In this document: positions 25,137 to 25,464 of the stretch, piece by piece
How positions within the stretch are numbered: position 1 is the first letter of the stretch
Layout: every line of letters begins with the position of its first letter
Source: a virus
Direction: 5' to 3' (one strand)
Virus record (IMG/VR): IMGVR_UViG_3300018424_000229
Span: 1-25,464 of that record
Length of the DNA stretch: 25,464 nt
The notes under the pieces: model-generated
Databases searched by the model: none
What the model was told of the DNA's origin: nothing
Seen by the model: the letters and a program-made list of their open reading frames with translations, nothing else
Position numbers and translations under genes: made by a program

Positions 25137-25464
25137 CGCTCAAGAAACATCTTACACATATGATGGTACTCTGACTCAAGACGACATTGATCAGAGTACT
25201 CTTTATGGTTCTCCAGATGATATTAATCAAATGGATGAAGGTAAAGCATATATGGATCAAATCATTGTTCCAAATGATTATGAAGCTACTACAGGCTGTT
25301 TACTTGTTCAGCAAAGAACATGGAATGGCACCGAGGGTGGGCAATGCGCAAATGGTATTGATGGAACATACACATTTGGCTATGGTCAGACTGTTATTGC
25401 TCAAACCCAAGATGCTATAGCTGAGGCTCTTAAAGTTGCAGGAATTACTGTTGTTGGTTATCGC
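25075..25464 (+). CDS. Second exported protein, N-terminal part (runs off the window)
   Basis: From ATG 25075 the frame stays open to the window end (130 codons). It starts with a signal peptide (MKQLIYFLVAVCFFCFSAF, probable cut after SSA), then a polar acidic stretch (TYDGTLTQDDIDQSTLYGSP) and two cysteines (TTGCLLVQQ, GGQCANGI) in a Gly/Thr-rich region, followed by an alpha-helical AQTQDAIAEALKVAGITVVG. Not recognised. The first 62 bases overlap the end of the Asn/Thr repeat gene in another frame, with AAAGGGA as SD, so the two are co-expressed late and both exported. The C-terminus is outside the window. Confidence 0.75.
   Translation, partial: MKQLIYFLVAVCFFCFSAFSSAQETSYTYDGTLTQDDIDQSTLYGSPDDINQMDEGKAYMDQIIVPNDYEATTGCLLVQQRTWNGTEGGQCANGIDGTYTFGYGQTVIAQTQDAIAEALKVAGITVVGYR

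Noticed and set aside
1-25464. CRISPR array, insertion sequence or integrase/attachment site
   Set aside because: No regularly spaced identical repeats with unique spacers, no transposase or recombinase, and no terminal inverted repeats were seen.
23946-25464. Curli-type secretion locus (the Asn/Thr protein as curlin, partner CsgG)
   Set aside because: The repeats do not follow the curlin consensus and no CsgG-like sequence is within the window; the neighbouring gene is cut off, so the idea cannot be supported.

Overview
The window is part of the genome of a T4-like myovirus of a Gram-negative, probably marine, bacterium. It is AT-rich and tightly packed. Recognisable proteins include baseplate gp6, gp25, gp5, gp27, gp53, gp48, gp54 and gp26, a PAAR tip, tape measure gp29, head completion gp4, ssDNA-binding gp32, helicase loader gp59 and a gp33-like late-transcription co-activator. 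Their forms resemble those of marine T4-like phages (cyanophage or pelagiphage type) more than coliphage T4. The host is not identified. Lipoprotein, signal-peptide and outer-membrane-barrel features show that it is Gram-negative.

Layout. (1) 1-6830, minus strand: baseplate module gp48-gp53-gp27-gp5-PAAR-gp25-gp6, nearly every junction touching or overlapping. (2) 6883-12593, plus strand: gp4, a gp2-like protein, gp54, gp26 with an out-of-frame extension, and gp29. Two T4-type late promoters (TATAAATA) face each other at 6841-6876 and fire the two structural modules apart. A bidirectional terminator at 12595-12622 closes module 2. (3) 12625-18595, minus strand: gp33-gp59-gp32 in T4 order, a SleB-type cell-wall hydrolase, a large unknown protein and many small early genes. 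(4) 18743-19484, plus strand: a small gene and a lipoprotein endolysin-like protein. (5) 19411-23860, minus strand: small accessory genes, including a run of tiny membrane proteins (19599-20799), a 121-residue outer-membrane-type protein and a Fis-like regulator. (6) 23946 to the end, plus strand, behind a late promoter: an Asn/Thr-repeat exported protein and a second exported protein that runs off the window.

Expression logic. The minus-strand early genes sit behind a repeated promoter, GGGGTTTACA-17 bp-TATAAT-like (found near 16034, 17391, 21075, 21525, 22891 and 23133, with relatives at 13601, 18648 and 21415). The structural and exported genes sit behind TATAAATA late promoters, which fits the presence of a gp33-like protein. 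Two early promoters are built into Rho-independent terminator hairpins.

Most interesting signals: a probable -1 programmed frameshift extending gp26 just upstream of the tape measure gene; a terminator loop complementary to the Shine-Dalgarno leader of its own operon; a micro-membrane-protein array with structured RNA between the genes; and a secreted Asn/Thr protein with an 18-residue repeat whose codons are scrambled.
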